The notes: generated by a model from the letters alone, not told the origin. Numbered from the stretch's first letter, positions 1 through 6,886 are shown. The stretch: DNA of 64,000 nt from Winogradskyella sediminis (GCF_003387355.1 NZ_QUNH01000001.1:258023-322022), one strand, 5' to 3'. Program-made: numbers and translations.

Positions 1-110
1 GGCGCTTTTTCATATGGTGTTTCTTTCCCTAAAGCGCACTTTATCCTCACGCCTACCCTGATTAAAAGGCAACACATCATTAAAACTGTTTTAAATAGCA
101 ATTCTATTTC

Positions 111-260
111 ACACCCCTAAGGTCCCCTCAAAGGGACATTTGATTAAGGAAAATAGAATATTCATAGGATATCAGATTAGGTAATGGTAAAATCAATTTT
201 AATTTTTAAAACTTTTGCTTGTTGGTTAGGATTGTCCCCTTGAGGGGACTTTAGGGGTGT
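111..260. mobile_element. MITE-like palindrome-ended element beside DUF559 copy 1
   Basis: The 28-base ends at 111-138 and 233-260 are inverted repeats of each other, with 26 of 28 positions matching by eye. Each end holds ACACCCCTAA plus its own small hairpin (GTCCCC..GGGGAC at 234-249). The 94-base interior has no ORF. The right end overlaps the stop codon of the DUF559 gene at 251-253. In the second copy the left end is kept (1069-1096) but the right end is interrupted at about 1203. The architecture resembles REP/BIME or MITE elements; mobility is inferred. Confidence 0.55.
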
Positions 261-662
261 TTTCCTAACAATTCCCTAACCTTCTCTTCAATAACCAACA
301 AAACACTAAACATATTCTTTTTAACCTCCTCATTAGAAAACCTTAAAAAGGTAACATCATAAGCCTCTAGTGCACTTTGCCGTTTGGTATCATATAAAAA
401 ACGATGCTCATGACTATCTCCATCAATTTCAATAGCTAAACCTATTTCATGGCAATAAAAATCTACAATGTAATTTAGCATTGGTACTTGCCTATGAAAC
501 TGAACACCATAAGCACGCTGTTTTATATGTTGCCATAGCAAGACTTCAGGCAAAGTGCTATGCTTCCGGAGTTGTCTAGCCAGTGCTTTTAATTCTGGGT
601 TGTATGGAATGATGTTGTTTTTCATTTTACAGACTTTATGACGCGTCTTTTACACCCCTAAA
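250..662. mobile_element. Inverted-repeat-bounded DUF559 cassette, copy 1
   Basis: A perfect 11-base inverted repeat, TTTAGGGGTGT at 250-260 and ACACCCCTAAA at 652-662, brackets the 124-codon DUF559 gene. The left arm supplies the last codons and stop of the gene, so the arm and the ORF are locked together. No transposase is present. The cassette could be a small mobile unit or a gene that co-evolves with palindromic repeats; the sequence alone does not decide. Confidence 0.5.
251..625 (-). CDS. DUF559 (Vsr-like, PD-(D/E)XK) endonuclease-domain protein, copy 1
   Basis: A 124-aa protein that is almost entirely one DUF559 domain, a family related in fold to Vsr/PD-(D/E)XK nucleases. Candidate catalytic residues are D55 (in IVDFYC) and E66/D68 (in AIEIDGDSH), followed by H72 and H74. 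The N-terminal third is basic (ALARQLRKHST), suiting DNA binding. There is no signal peptide. The last three residues and the stop are encoded inside the flanking repeat arm. It differs from the copy at 1253-1627 at only six residues, four of them clustered at 80-85, and both frames are intact. The family is well known but its biological role is not established. Confidence 0.85.
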   Translation of the reverse strand: MKNNIIPYNPELKALARQLRKHSTLPEVLLWQHIKQRAYGVQFHRQVPMLNYIVDFYCHEIGLAIEIDGDSHEHRFLYDTKRQSALEAYDVTFLRFSNEEVKKNMFSVLLVIEEKVRELLGKHP

Positions 663-960
663 AAGCTATACTAAGAACTTTATACGACAGCAGACTTTTC
701 AGCTCAATAATCCTCAAACAGACAATCCATACTAAGGAACTTTCAGTAAAAAAGAACGTCTAGACTACCAAAGGGATGATGTCACTAATACTGAATATAA
801 TACAAATCAAACCAAGGGTTCACCCATATTTACCTCGGGTATTAAGCGGGTCATAAGCGGGTTATCCTCGGGTATATACCGCCCTATCCTAAACTAAAAG
901 GCCAATAACAAATACTAAAAAACTTCAATTAGAATAAAGCCAACACCCTAGAACTATCGA
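663..960. other. Non-coding spacer between the two DUF559 cassettes, with 11-bp-period repeat
   Basis: No credible ORF. The left part (663-828) is the right flank of duplication copy 1 and is matched by 1682-1822. The right part begins with imperfect 11-base repeats (832-886), followed by AT-rich sequence up to the start of the second copy at 961. Confidence 0.7.
832..886. repeat. Imperfect 11-bp tandem repeat, about 5 units
   Basis: CGGG recurs at 836, 847, 858 and 869, with a degenerate fifth unit at 880, giving an exact 11-base period. The unit looks like ctCGGGTatta. Eleven is not a multiple of three, so this is not a coding repeat. The corresponding place after copy 2 (1827-1859) has a different 11-base repeat. 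Confidence 0.75.
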
Positions 961-1235
961 CGCTTTTTCATATGGTGTTTCTTTCCCTAAAGCGCACTTT
1001 ATCCTCACGCCTACCCTGATTAAAAGGCAACACATCATTAAAACTGTTTTAAATAGCAATTCTATTTCACACCCCTAAGGTCCCCTCAAAGGGACATTTG
1101 ATTAAGGAAAATAGAATATTCATAGGATATCAGATTGAGTAATGGTAAAATCAATTTTAATTTTTAAAACTTTTGCTTGTTGGTTAGGATTGTCCCCTTG
1201 AGGATTATTGAGATGAAAATATATTTTCATTGAAG

Positions 1236-1681
1236 ATACCGAGCGTAGCTCATTAGGGGTGTTTTCCTAACAATTCCCTAACCTTCTCTTCAATAACCAA
1301 CAACACACTAAACATATTCTTTTTAACCTCGTCATTAGAAAACCTTAAAAAAGTAACATCATAAGCCTCTAATTTAGTATGCCGTTTTGCATCATATAAA
1401 AAACGATGCTCATGACTATCTCCATCTATTTCAATAGCTAAACCTATTTCATGGCAATAAAAATCTACAATGTAATTTAGCATTGGCACTTGCCTATGAA
1501 ACTGAACACCGTAAGCACGTTGTTTTATATGTTGCCATAGCAAGACCTCAGGCAAAGTGCTATGTTTCCGGAGTTGTCTAGCCAGTGCTTTTAATTCTGG
1601 ATTGTATGGAATGATTTTGTTTTTCATTTTACATACTTTATGACGCTGCTTTTTACACCCCTAAAGAGTTACGCTCGGTAT
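1236..1681. mobile_element. Inverted-repeat-bounded DUF559 cassette, copy 2
   Basis: The arms at 1236-1262 and 1655-1681 are 27 bases long and match at 25 of 27 positions as inverted repeats. Each has ATACCGAGCGTA, a 5-base spacer, then TTAGGGGTGT. The outer 12-base block is absent from copy 1, so this copy has longer ends. Between the arms lies one intact 124-codon DUF559 ORF and nothing else. Weak similarity continues outward for another ten or so bases. Confidence 0.55.
1253..1627 (-). CDS. DUF559 (Vsr-like, PD-(D/E)XK) endonuclease-domain protein, copy 2
   Basis: Near-identical paralogue (118/124 residues) of the protein at 251-625, with changes N4K, T80A, Q83H, S84T, A85K and E99D. The putative catalytic D55, E66 and D68 are unchanged. 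Retention of two open frames in a tandem duplication that otherwise collects substitutions and an insertion suggests either a recent event or selection on the protein. The ATG is the only start that keeps the basic N-terminus. The gene sits alone between inverted repeats at 1236-1262 and 1655-1681. Confidence 0.85.
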   Translation of the reverse strand: MKNKIIPYNPELKALARQLRKHSTLPEVLLWQHIKQRAYGVQFHRQVPMLNYIVDFYCHEIGLAIEIDGDSHEHRFLYDAKRHTKLEAYDVTFLRFSNDEVKKNMFSVLLVIEEKVRELLGKHP

Positions 1682-2035
1682 TTCCACGAAAGAATTCTTT
1701 AAGCTCAGTATTCCTAAAAGTGAACAATCCATACTAAGAAAGTTTTAGCAAAAAAGATAGTTAAGAAATTATGTCATTAAACTACTGAATTTAATACAAA
1801 TCAAACCAAGGGTTCACCCATAGCCCCTCCGTATGTACTCCGTATGTACTCCGAATCAACCGGAAATAGGCCACAACCTAAAATAAATACTAAGGATATG
1901 ATCTAAAGTTATCATTTTGTAAGGTTCCTCAATTAGTTTTAACTCTAATAGCTCCTTTAACGACTTTATCATGGTGTAGTACTTGAGTAAATTAAAAGTT
2001 CTAAGACTTCTACAAATTGGCTATAACGCCTATTA
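1682..2035. other. Non-coding region between DUF559 copy 2 and the ABC-F gene
   Basis: About 350 bases without a supportable gene. It holds the right flank of duplication copy 2, the 11-bp tandem repeat at 1827-1859 and then AT-rich sequence up to the 3' end of the ABC-F gene. No clear terminator was seen. Confidence 0.6.
1827..1859. repeat. 11-bp tandem repeat (CTCCGTATGTA), about 3 units
   Basis: CTCCGTATGTA occurs twice without change (1827-1837, 1838-1848), followed by a diverged third unit CTCCGAATCAA. It sits at the same position relative to its DUF559 cassette as the 832-886 repeat but has a different unit sequence. Confidence 0.8.
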
Positions 2036-3667
2036 CTAAAGATCCAATCCTTTCAAACTCTCAACACGATTCCTAATTAAGAAATCATCAATAGTTTCAA
2101 AATGTTCAACAACGCGTTTTTCTTTAAACTCAAAGACTTTATTTGAGAGTCCTTGTAAGAAATCCCTATCGTGAGACACGAGAATTAAAGTCCCATCAAA
2201 ATTTTGAAGTGCTTCTTTTAAAACATCCTTCGATTTTAAATCTAAGTGATTGGTAGGCTCATCGAGAATCAATAAGTTTACAGGTTCTAATAAGAGTTTC
2301 ACCATGGCTAATCTGGTTTTTTCTCCACCAGATAACACGCTCACTTTCTTTTCAACATCATCTCCTCTAAACATAAAACCTCCCAAAATACTTTTAATCT
2401 GAGTTCTTACATCACCTTGCGCCACTTCATCAACGGTTTGAAAAATAGTTAAACTTTCGTCTAATAAAGCCGCTTGATTTTGGGCAAAATACCCCACCTT
2501 AACGTTATGACCAAGAGTGCACGTGCCTTCTACATCAATTTCACCTAAAATAGCTTTTATCATGGTAGATTTTCCTTCACCGTTTCGTCCCACAAAACAG
2601 ACTTTTTCACCTCTTGCAATAGACATGTTAGCATCTTTAAATACCACATGGTCATCATAAGATTTAGAAACATCCTTTACCGTCACCGGATAATCACCAG
2701 AACGCTGTGTCGGTGGGAAACGCAATTTTAAAGCAGACGTATCAATCTCGTCTATTTCAATAATATCTAGTTTTTCTAACATGCGCTCTCTAGAAGACAC
2801 TTGGTTGGTTTTAGAATAGGTCCCTTTAAAGCGTTCAATAAACGCCATATTATCGGCAATAAACTTCTGCTGCTCTTGATACGCTTTTATTTGATGTACT
2901 CGTCGGTCTTCACGCAATTGAAGGTAATGCGTATAATTAGCCTTATAATCGTAAATACGACCCATAGTCACTTCAATCGTTCTGTTGGTAATATTATCTA
3001 CAAACGCGCGATCGTGAGAAATGACGACAACAGCATTCGCTTTATTCAGTAAAAAATCTTCGAGCCAAATGACCGATTCAATATCTATATGGTTGGTTGG
3101 CTCATCTAATAAAATCAAATCAGGTTTTTGCAATAAAATCTTAGCCAATTCAATTCGCATACGGTAACCTCCAGAAAATTCATTGGTTTGCCTTGTAAAA
3201 TCGTCTTGTTTAAACCCTAAACCTTTCAATGCTTTTTCAACTTCAGCATCATAATTCACATCTTCCAAAGCGTAATATTTCTCACCCAAATCAGACACAC
3301 GCTCAATGATTTTCATGTAGTCGTCAGATTCGTAATCCGTTCTAGTTTCTAATTGTTTATTTAGATCTTCCATTTCGTCGCGCATGGTGAATACATGACT
3401 AAAAGCTTTAGAAGCTTCATCAAAAACAGTGGTGTTATCTTCCGTTAACAAATGTTGAGGCAAATAGGCGATAACAGCATCTTTAGGGCATCTCACATTA
3501 CCACGTGTGGCACTTTGTACACCTGCAATAATTTTCATCATGGTCGATTTTCCCGCACCATTCTTACCCATAAGAGCAATTTTGTCATTTTCATTTATTG
3601 TAAACGACACATCGCTAAACAAAGTGTGACCACTAAATTCTACTGCCAAATTATCTACTGAAATCAT
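2036..3667 (-). CDS. ABC-F family ATP-binding protein (ribosome-associated type)
   Basis: 543 aa with two ABC cassettes and no membrane segments, the layout of the ABC-F family, whose members act on the ribosome rather than in transport. First cassette: Walker A GKNGAGKST (about 34-42), signature SGGYRMRIELAK, Walker B LILLDEPTNHID. Second: Walker A GRNGEGKST (about 358), signature SGGEKTRLAMVK, Walker B LLILDEPTNHLD. A charged linker of about 80 residues lies between. Length and linker suit the YbiT/EttA-like housekeeping members more than a dedicated antibiotic-resistance ABC-F, but this is a judgement by eye. The minus-strand promoter CAAAACTA (3688-3695) lies just upstream. Confidence 0.9.
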   Translation of the reverse strand: MISVDNLAVEFSGHTLFSDVSFTINENDKIALMGKNGAGKSTMMKIIAGVQSATRGNVRCPKDAVIAYLPQHLLTEDNTTVFDEASKAFSHVFTMRDEMEDLNKQLETRTDYESDDYMKIIERVSDLGEKYYALEDVNYDAEVEKALKGLGFKQDDFTRQTNEFSGGYRMRIELAKILLQKPDLILLDEPTNHIDIESVIWLEDFLLNKANAVVVISHDRAFVDNITNRTIEVTMGRIYDYKANYTHYLQLREDRRVHQIKAYQEQQKFIADNMAFIERFKGTYSKTNQVSSRERMLEKLDIIEIDEIDTSALKLRFPPTQRSGDYPVTVKDVSKSYDDHVVFKDANMSIARGEKVCFVGRNGEGKSTMIKAILGEIDVEGTCTLGHNVKVGYFAQNQAALLDESLTIFQTVDEVAQGDVRTQIKSILGGFMFRGDDVEKKVSVLSGGEKTRLAMVKLLLEPVNLLILDEPTNHLDLKSKDVLKEALQNFDGTLILVSHDRDFLQGLSNKVFEFKEKRVVEHFETIDDFLIRNRVESLKGLDL

Positions 3668-3687
3668 AATCGAAATTTTGAAGTTGC

Positions 3688-3695
3688 AAAACTAC
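3688..3695 (-). promoter_or_regulatory. -7 element TAGTTTTG for the ABC-F gene
   Basis: Reads TAGTTTTG on the minus strand, a full match to the flavobacterial -7 consensus TAnnTTTG, 21 bases before the ABC-F start codon. Confidence 0.55.
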
Positions 3696-3741
3696 TAAAT
3701 GGAACGTCATTATTTATACATATAACGAAAATTGTATAAGG

Positions 3742-3777
3742 TCCTATTTCAGTTAATTCTAATCCTATTTCCGTTAA
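3742..3777. promoter_or_regulatory. Direct repeat of 15 bases with 21-bp period between divergent genes
   Basis: TCCTATTTCAGTTAA (3742-3756) and TCCTATTTCCGTTAA (3763-3777) differ at one base and are spaced by two helical turns. They lie between the divergent ABC-F gene and the 49-aa peptide gene, where a regulator binding one face of the helix could sit. No regulator can be named. Confidence 0.4.
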
Positions 3778-3822
3778 CCACTCTACGACTTAAAAGCTAA
3801 TTTTAAAAACATAGTATTAATT

Positions 3823-3830
3823 TAAATTTG
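3823..3830 (+). promoter_or_regulatory. -7 element TAAATTTG for the 49-aa gene
   Basis: Full match to TAnnTTTG ending 7 bases before the ATG at 3838, so the mRNA would be leaderless or nearly so. Confidence 0.55.
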
Positions 3831-3837
3831 AACCATT

Positions 3838-3987
3838 ATGATTATCACAAAAGTCTTAGGATTAACTAGTGCATTAACTAAAAGTAAAAAAGCAAAAATC
3901 GCTATCTTAGGTTTAGAAATGGCAGTATTAGGATATGCATTATATCAACAAAAGCAAGAAAATAAAAATAAACGTCTTAAATCTTAG
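3838..3987 (+). CDS. 49-aa single-membrane-span peptide
   Basis: ATG to TAG encodes 49 residues: a basic N-terminal segment (LTKSKKAKIA), one hydrophobic stretch of about 17 residues (ILGLEMAVLGYALY) and a charged tail (QQKQENKNKRLKS). A perfect TAnnTTTG promoter stands immediately upstream, which supports expression. The family is not recognised. It is followed by the sua5 remnant at 4033 and is divergent from the ABC-F gene. Confidence 0.6.
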   Translation: MIITKVLGLTSALTKSKKAKIAILGLEMAVLGYALYQQKQENKNKRLKS

Positions 3988-4005
3988 TGGTATGAGATTT
4001 TGAAG

Positions 4006-4013
4006 TAATTTTG
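4006..4013 (+). promoter_or_regulatory. -7 element TAATTTTG before the sua5 remnant
   Basis: TAATTTTG is identical to the element before the intact sua5 gene (4889-4896). The promoter seems to have been duplicated together with the 5' end of the gene. Confidence 0.45.
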
Positions 4014-4032
4014 CAATCGTCTTTATAAGATA

Positions 4033-4149
4033 ATGAGTATTATTTCAAAAGATATATAAGAAGCCGTTAAACTTCTTACGGCAAAAGACATTGTTGCTAT
4101 CCCAACAGAAACAGTCTATGCATTAGCCGGTAACCTATATATTGAAAAA
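4033..4149 (+). pseudogene. Truncated, decayed duplicate of the 5' end of sua5
   Basis: These 117 bases align without gaps to 4913-5029, the first 39 codons of the intact sua5 gene, at about 80% identity by eye. The ninth codon is TAA, so the reading frame is dead. The characteristic segment IVAIPTETVY is still readable after the stop. The remnant ends where the convergent TonB-plug-like gene begins (stop at 4151-4153). The divergence is too high for a fresh duplication; it is either an old paralogue fragment or a relic of gene replacement. Confidence 0.8.
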
Positions 4150-4150
4150 A

Positions 4151-4795
4151 TTAATTAGTTGTTATTATGATGACACCATTTGCTCCTCTAACTCCATAAG
4201 ACGCAGCTGAACTATCCTTAAGAATACTAACACTTTTTATATTTGAAGGTACAAGACTAGAAATTACACTGGTTGGCGATCCATTAACAATAAATAGAGG
4301 TTCGCTCGACCCATTAAAACTAATATCATATCCCCTTATTCTAATTTGATTGTCAGAAGATATTTTTAGCATTGGTGCTTTTGCTCTAAGGTAATCATAT
4401 ATAGTAGCAAAATATTGATCGGGTTTAGTTTTTCTTGCTTTTTTTTGTCTATCTAAAGCAAGTAATTCAATATAATCACCTTTATTTAAACTTTCTTTAG
4501 TAAAAGTAATGGTTGCTTTATTATTTTCTTTAAAAACAATGCTCTCGAAACCTTCCTTTTCAGAATAAGCAGAGATAGTTGTTGGCAGTTCTTTCACTTT
4601 TATTTTCAATTCACCTTTTTTATTAGTTGTTTTTCTATTTTTAACGTCATCTAAAAAAACTATTGCATTATGAACTGCATTGTCTAAAGAATCCTTAACT
4701 GTAATAGTTATAGTAACCTTCTTGTCTAGTTTTTGAGCAAAACCAAGTAACGAAAAGGTAATAGCAACAGTAAGTAAAGTGTGTTTTAATTTCAT
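4151..4795 (-). CDS. TonB-receptor plug-like secreted/outer membrane protein
   Basis: 214 aa from the ATG at 4795, which gives a good signal peptide (MKLKHTLLTVAITFSLLGFA); a longer frame to 4843 adds 16 residues that spoil it. Residues about 20-100 resemble a carboxypeptidase-regulatory-like beta-sandwich. The C-terminal 80 residues resemble a TonB-dependent receptor plug (IRIRGYDISF, PLFIVNG, IKSVSILKDSSAASYGVRGA, NGVIIITTN). The protein ends exactly where the beta-barrel of a SusC-type receptor would begin, so it is a barrel-less plug protein or a truncated receptor. Free-standing plugs of this kind occur in Bacteroidota. It lies between the sua5 remnant and intact sua5. Confidence 0.75.
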   Translation of the reverse strand: MKLKHTLLTVAITFSLLGFAQKLDKKVTITITVKDSLDNAVHNAIVFLDDVKNRKTTNKKGELKIKVKELPTTISAYSEKEGFESIVFKENNKATITFTKESLNKGDYIELLALDRQKKARKTKPDQYFATIYDYLRAKAPMLKISSDNQIRIRGYDISFNGSSEPLFIVNGSPTSVISSLVPSNIKSVSILKDSSAASYGVRGANGVIIITTN

Positions 4796-4888
4796 TAAAA
4801 AAAATTTGATTACACAATATACGATTATTTTATAATCCATCACTATTTTCTAATTAGAAATCCCAAGAATAAATTTAATATATTAGAT

Positions 4889-4896
4889 TAATTTTG
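4889..4896 (+). promoter_or_regulatory. -7 element TAATTTTG for sua5
   Basis: Perfect TAnnTTTG only 4 bases before the upstream ATG at 4901. The transcript would start at about 4902, which favours the ATG at 4913 as the true sua5 start. Confidence 0.55.
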
Positions 4897-4912
4897 TCAC
4901 ATGGAAACAAAG

Positions 4913-5884
4913 ATGAGTATTATTTCAAAAGACATATCAAAAGCGATTCAACTCTTAACAGCTGAGGATATTGTTGCTATTCCAACAGAAACAGTCTATG
5001 GTTTAGCAGGTAATATCTATAGTGAAAAAGCGATAAAAGCTATTTTTGAAACGAAAAGGCGACCATTTTTTAATCCGCTTATTGTTCATATTCCTTCTAT
5101 AGACGAGCTTTCTAATATAGTTGAACACATCCCAGCAAAAGCACAATTATTAGCAGAAGCCTTTTGGCCAGGACCAATAACACTGGTTTTAAAAAAGAAA
5201 GGGATTATTCCAGATTTAATAACGGGAGGAAAAGATACCGTTGCCGTGCGTGTGCCTAATCACCCAACAACGTTAGAATTATTAAATCGCTTAGATTTTC
5301 CATTAGCAGCACCAAGTGCCAATCCTTTTAGTAGTATTAGCCCAACTACAGCGCAGCATGTAGAAGCTTATTTTAAAGATGCTATTAAAATGGTTTTAGA
5401 TGGTGGAGCGTGTACAAGTGGTATTGAATCCACTATTATTGGTTTTGAAAATGACGAACCTATGATATATAGACTCGGTTCAAAATCACTAGAAGATATT
5501 GAAGCCATAGTTGGAACGATTGAAATTAAAAATTCGGTTAAAAGTCAAACGGAAGCTATTCCCGATGCACCAGGCATGTTAGAACGTCACTACGCACCAA
5601 AAACAAAAACCATCTTAACAACTAATATTTTAGAATCAATAAATCTTCATAAAAACAAACGTATTGGACTATTAACGTTTCAGTCTGAAATTGATCATCC
5701 TAATATTGAGGTTCAAATAGCACTATCAACATCTGGTGTTTTAGTTGAATCGGCTTCAAATTTATATGATGTGCTTCATCAGTTAGATAAGATGCATCTC
5801 GATATTATTATTGCTGAAGAATTTCCAGATTACGGTTTAGGAAAATCTATAAACGACCGACTTACTAGAGCTACAAAACACTAA
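4913..5884 (+). CDS. sua5: L-threonylcarbamoyladenylate synthase (Sua5/YrdC)
   Basis: Makes threonylcarbamoyl-AMP from threonine, bicarbonate and ATP for the t6A modification of tRNAs reading ANN codons. About 323 aa, which is the two-domain Sua5 form: an N-terminal YrdC domain (IVAIPTETVYGLAG; the KRRPFFNPL basic motif; PSANPFSSISPTTA) and a C-terminal Sua5 domain after about residue 220 (PGMLERHYAPKTKT). An ATG at 4901 is in frame, but the promoter position and the matching start in the 4033 remnant favour 4913. It ends just before the rplM promoter region. Confidence 0.92.
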   Translation: MSIISKDISKAIQLLTAEDIVAIPTETVYGLAGNIYSEKAIKAIFETKRRPFFNPLIVHIPSIDELSNIVEHIPAKAQLLAEAFWPGPITLVLKKKGIIPDLITGGKDTVAVRVPNHPTTLELLNRLDFPLAAPSANPFSSISPTTAQHVEAYFKDAIKMVLDGGACTSGIESTIIGFENDEPMIYRLGSKSLEDIEAIVGTIEIKNSVKSQTEAIPDAPGMLERHYAPKTKTILTTNILESINLHKNKRIGLLTFQSEIDHPNIEVQIALSTSGVLVESASNLYDVLHQLDKMHLDIIIAEEFPDYGLGKSINDRLTRATKH

Positions 5885-5942
5885 GCAAAAAAGCCTTTTT
5901 TTAAACACGCTGATTTTCAGCGCAAAAATATATGCATCAAGG

Positions 5943-5973
5943 TTTGGTAAATCAATACTTTATCGTAAATTTG
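5943..5973 (+). promoter_or_regulatory. Promoter of rplM-rpsI (-33 TTTGG, -7 TAAATTTG)
   Basis: TTTGG at 5943-5947 and TAAATTTG at 5966-5973 are 18 bases apart, a textbook flavobacterial sigma-A promoter. Predicted start is about 5979, giving a leader of about 65 bases. Confidence 0.7.
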
Positions 5974-5977
5974 CAAA

Positions 5978-6027
5978 CTCTTTTTTGAAGAGGAATGTTT
6001 AATCTATTGTGTCATTTAAGGCACAAT
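5978..6027 (+). promoter_or_regulatory. Candidate structured leader of rplM
   Basis: Two hairpins fit between the promoter and the GTG start: CTCTT/AAGAG (5978-5992) and an 8-bp stem ATTGTGTC/GGCACAAT (6006-6027, one G.U pair, 6-base loop). Ribosomal-protein operons are often autoregulated by such leaders; binding by L13 or S9 here is inferred. Confidence 0.45.
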
Positions 6028-6043
6028 TATAAATCAAATTAGT

Positions 6044-6499
6044 GTGGATACATTAAGCTACAAAACAGTTTCAGCTAACAAAGCTACCGTTAATAAGGAG
6101 TGGATTTTAGTTGATGCTGAAGGACAAACTTTAGGTCGCTTAGCTTCAAGAGTCGCAATACTTTTAAGAGGTAAGCACAAACCTAATTTTACGCCACACG
6201 TTGATTGCGGTGATAACGTAATTGTTATCAATGCAGAAAAAATCAACTTAACTGGTAACAAATGGACGGAAAAAAGTTACATCCGTCACACAGGTTATCC
6301 AGGTGGACAAAAAAGTCTGACAGCTACTGAAATGTTTGAGAAAGACCCAACCAGATTAGTAGAAAAGTCAGTGAAAGGAATGTTGCCTAAAAACAAATTA
6401 GGAGCAACCCTTTTTAGAAACTTAACTGTTGTTTCAGGTACAGAGCATGCACATGCAGCGCAAAAACCTAAAGCAATGAAATTAAATGAAATTAACTAA
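6044..6499 (+). CDS. rplM: 50S ribosomal protein L13 (uL13)
   Basis: 151 aa, close to the usual length. The start is GTG at 6044; the resulting N-terminus [20 protein letters not shown] is the standard flavobacterial L13 start, so the GTG is real and no ATG alternative exists nearby. Typical L13 segments follow: [29 protein letters not shown] and the basic [16 protein letters not shown]. The stop codon directly abuts the ATG of rpsI (0-base spacing), so the two are translationally linked as in most bacteria. Confidence 0.97.
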   Translation: MDTLSYKTVSANKATVNKEWILVDAEGQTLGRLASRVAILLRGKHKPNFTPHVDCGDNVIVINAEKINLTGNKWTEKSYIRHTGYPGGQKSLTATEMFEKDPTRLVEKSVKGMLPKNKLGATLFRNLTVVSGTEHAHAAQKPKAMKLNEIN

Positions 6500-6886
6500 A
6501 TGGAAGTAATTCACAAAATTGGCCGTAGAAAGACGGCTGTTGCTCGTGTGTACGTTGCCGAAGGTACTGGCAAAATCACAGTGAACAAAAAAGACATGGC
6601 GGATTATTTTAGTACTGCAACATTGCAATACAAAGTAAACCAACCTTTAGCCTTGACTAACAATGATGGCAACTTTGATATTACTGTTAACGTATATGGA
6701 GGTGGTATCACCGGCCAGGCAGAAGCAATACGTTTAGGATTATCTCGCGCTATGTGCGAACTAGATCCTGAAAACAGACTAGTATTAAAGCCAGAAGGTC
6801 TATTAACGAGAGACCCAAGAATGGTAGAGCGTAAGAAATTCGGACAGAAGAAAGCGCGTAAGAAATTCCAATTCTCGAAACGTTAA
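6500..6886 (+). CDS. rpsI: 30S ribosomal protein S9 (uS9)
   Basis: 128 aa with the S9 hallmarks [13 protein letters not shown] near the N-terminus, [19 protein letters not shown] in the middle and the basic C-terminal tail [12 protein letters not shown], which reaches the P-site tRNA. It starts immediately after the rplM stop. A strong stem-loop follows at 6903-6934, so rplM-rpsI is a complete two-gene operon separate from rpsB. Confidence 0.97.
   Translation: MEVIHKIGRRKTAVARVYVAEGTGKITVNKKDMADYFSTATLQYKVNQPLALTNNDGNFDITVNVYGGGITGQAEAIRLGLSRAMCELDPENRLVLKPEGLLTRDPRMVERKKFGQKKARKKFQFSKR

Larger units (their letters stand above)
3..828. repeat. Tandem duplication, left copy
   Basis: This stretch is repeated almost base for base at 961-1822, with an offset of 958 rising to about 1002 after an insertion in the right copy. 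Each copy holds one DUF559 ORF and its flanks. Similarity fades past 828 but returns weakly at about 901-922 (compare 1868-1893), so the original unit was probably about 0.95 kb and arranged head to tail. The left edge may continue outside the window. Confidence 0.9.
961..1822. repeat. Tandem duplication, right copy
   Basis: Second copy of the 3-828 unit. The main structural difference is that the copy-1 segment GGACT at about 246-250 is replaced here by some 50 bases (about 1204-1252), which include a new inverted-repeat arm. Other differences are scattered point changes. Confidence 0.9.

Noticed and set aside
832-886. CRISPR array
   Set aside because: Repeats are 11 bases long with no unique spacers and no cas genes nearby.
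2036-3667. Antibiotic-resistance ABC-F
   Set aside because: The interdomain linker and length look like the housekeeping type; nothing in the context suggests resistance.
5908-5922. Hairpin CGCTGA/TCAGCG as terminator of sua5
   Set aside because: Only 6 bp, and no T tract follows in the sua5 direction.
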